Shown: positions 63,680 through 64,000 of the stretch, one piece after another
Layout: every line of letters starts with the position of its first letter
Position numbering within the stretch: the stretch's first letter is position 1
Assembly: GCA_009735695.1 (NCBI GenBank)
Contig: SRSL01000007.1
Coordinates: forward strand, 112,540-176,539
DNA: 64,000 nucleotides
Direction of reading: 5' to 3'
From: Christiangramia bathymodioli
Lineage (GTDB): Bacteria; Bacteroidota; Bacteroidia; Flavobacteriales; Flavobacteriaceae
Made by a program: the position numbers and the translations under genes
Notes under the pieces: model-generated
Database searches by the model: none
What the model was told of the DNA's origin: nothing
The model's input: only the letters and a program-made list of their open reading frames with translations

Positions 63680-63711
63680 TTGGTGGATAAAGAAAAAGGG
63701 TTGTATATTTG
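63680..63711 (+). promoter_or_regulatory. Tandem promoter P3 (rRNA type)
   Basis: TTG at 63680-63682, 21-base spacer, TATATTTG at 63704-63711, then CACCCGCTTTGAGAAAG. The first 11 bases after the -7 box equal those of P1. Confidence 0.8.
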
Positions 63712-63790
63712 CACCCGCTTTGAGAAAGAGTAGCCGTTCAAAAATCCAGATTGAAAATTAAAGAGAAACAGCCGGTTGGGGCAAAAAGTA

Positions 63791-63805
63791 GAGGTTCGAT
63801 TCCTC
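63791..63805 (+). other. tRNA T-arm-like hairpin
   Basis: GAGG-TTCGATT-CCTC has the 7-base T-loop of tRNAs on a 4-bp stem, with outer A5/T5 runs that can also pair. The preceding AGCCGGTTGGGGC recalls a D-arm, but no anticodon arm or CCA end is present. It may be a tRNA remnant or a leader hairpin. Confidence 0.35.
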
Positions 63806-63845
63806 GTGTTTTTACAAGAGAATCCCTTTTGGATTTGGTTAATTT

Positions 63846-63879
63846 CCCCTTTTGGGGAGATGTCCGAAGGACAGAGGGG
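63846..63879. repeat. Palindromic intergenic element (REP-like)
   Basis: Contains CCCCTTTTGGGG (63846-63857) and GTCC-GAA-GGAC (63862-63872), and the outer CCCCT (63846-63850) can pair with AGGGG (63875-63879). I recall similar units as dispersed repeats in flavobacterial genomes. It lies within the probable rRNA leader. Confidence 0.5.
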
Positions 63880-64000
63880 CCGTTCATTGATATATTGAAT
63901 TGACAGGGATTATATTTTTTTAGAAAGATATGATCCAGTGTATAAGAATTAAGACTAAAAGACGTCAAGACCTGAGCAATTTCTTTAGTAGTTGTTATAT

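Larger units (their letters stand above)
63284..64000 (+). other. Leader region of a probable rRNA operon, gene-free
   Basis: No protein gene. After an AT-rich stretch come three tandem promoters, a tRNA-like T-arm, a palindromic repeat and, at 63882-63905, GTTCATTGATATATTGAAT, resembling the conserved leader element (GTTCTTTGACATATTGG type) that precedes 16S rRNA in Bacteroidota. The 16S start is not in the window, so the rRNA identity is inferred. Confidence 0.65.

Noticed and set aside
63738..63968. 76-codon minus-strand frame near the window end
   Set aside because: Its translation (TRGIEPLLFAPTG) is typical of spurious frames read across tRNA-like or leader RNA sequence.

Overview
The window looks like chromosome from a marine-type Flavobacteriaceae (Bacteroidota), probably close to Gramella/Christiangramia. 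The evidence is the purH-mreBCD-mrdA-rodA cluster, an XrtF-type exosortase with its partner, two SusC/SusD pairs, a Porin_10-type porin, and many -7 boxes of the Bacteroidota form TAnnTTTG. I see no insertion sequence, prophage, integrase or CRISPR array.

Layout. 1-0.93 kb: 3' part of a tail-specific protease gene. 1.07-8.1 kb (minus): purH and the cell-elongation operon. 8.3-16.6 kb (plus): a lipoprotein, an orphan MacB-like permease, a frameshifted serine hydrolase, then a Y-family polymerase (dinB) and a second, short DnaE, with an antitoxin and a broken toxin between them. This pair resembles an SOS mutasome. 16.8-19.4 kb: a micro-membrane protein, free Met-R-sulfoxide reductase, XrtF and partner, and an NmrA-like protein.

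19.5-42.5 kb is a nearly unbroken plus-strand metal island, most likely for copper/silver. It holds a Cys/His-rich HYC_CC_PP protein, a CusA/CusC/CusB efflux system, three DUF3347 modules, two fusions of an HMA-like domain to an AraC helix-turn-helix, a multicopper oxidase with a C-terminal beta-barrel-like domain, Met/His-rich lipoproteins, a Csp-like four-helix copper store, a P1B ATPase with two HMA and two heavy-metal-binding domains, and a permease. Together these would sense, oxidise, chelate, store and export copper from cytosol, periplasm and outer membrane. A dyad overlapping a -33 region precedes the first gene, and a bidirectional terminator closes the island.

42.5-47.5 kb (minus): a lipoprotein zinc metalloprotease, an unknown membrane protein and lysS. 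47.5-48.4 kb: a Pmp3-like peptide and lipB. 48.6-61.2 kb: two SusC/SusD pairs around an unknown secreted protein, an 804-residue lipoprotein and rnhB. 61.4-63.3 kb: a porin. The last 0.6 kb carries three tandem strong promoters and a leader like that preceding 16S rRNA in this phylum; the rRNA itself lies beyond the window. The lysS promoter shares the 15-base core of two of these promoters.

Most worth a second look: the HMA-AraC fusions with the DUF3347 modules, the oxidase/barrel fusion, the dyad operator, an eight-copy CAATNNN heptad array upstream of the permease, and the core shared by the rRNA-type and lysS promoters. All family names come from reading the translations; no database search was run.
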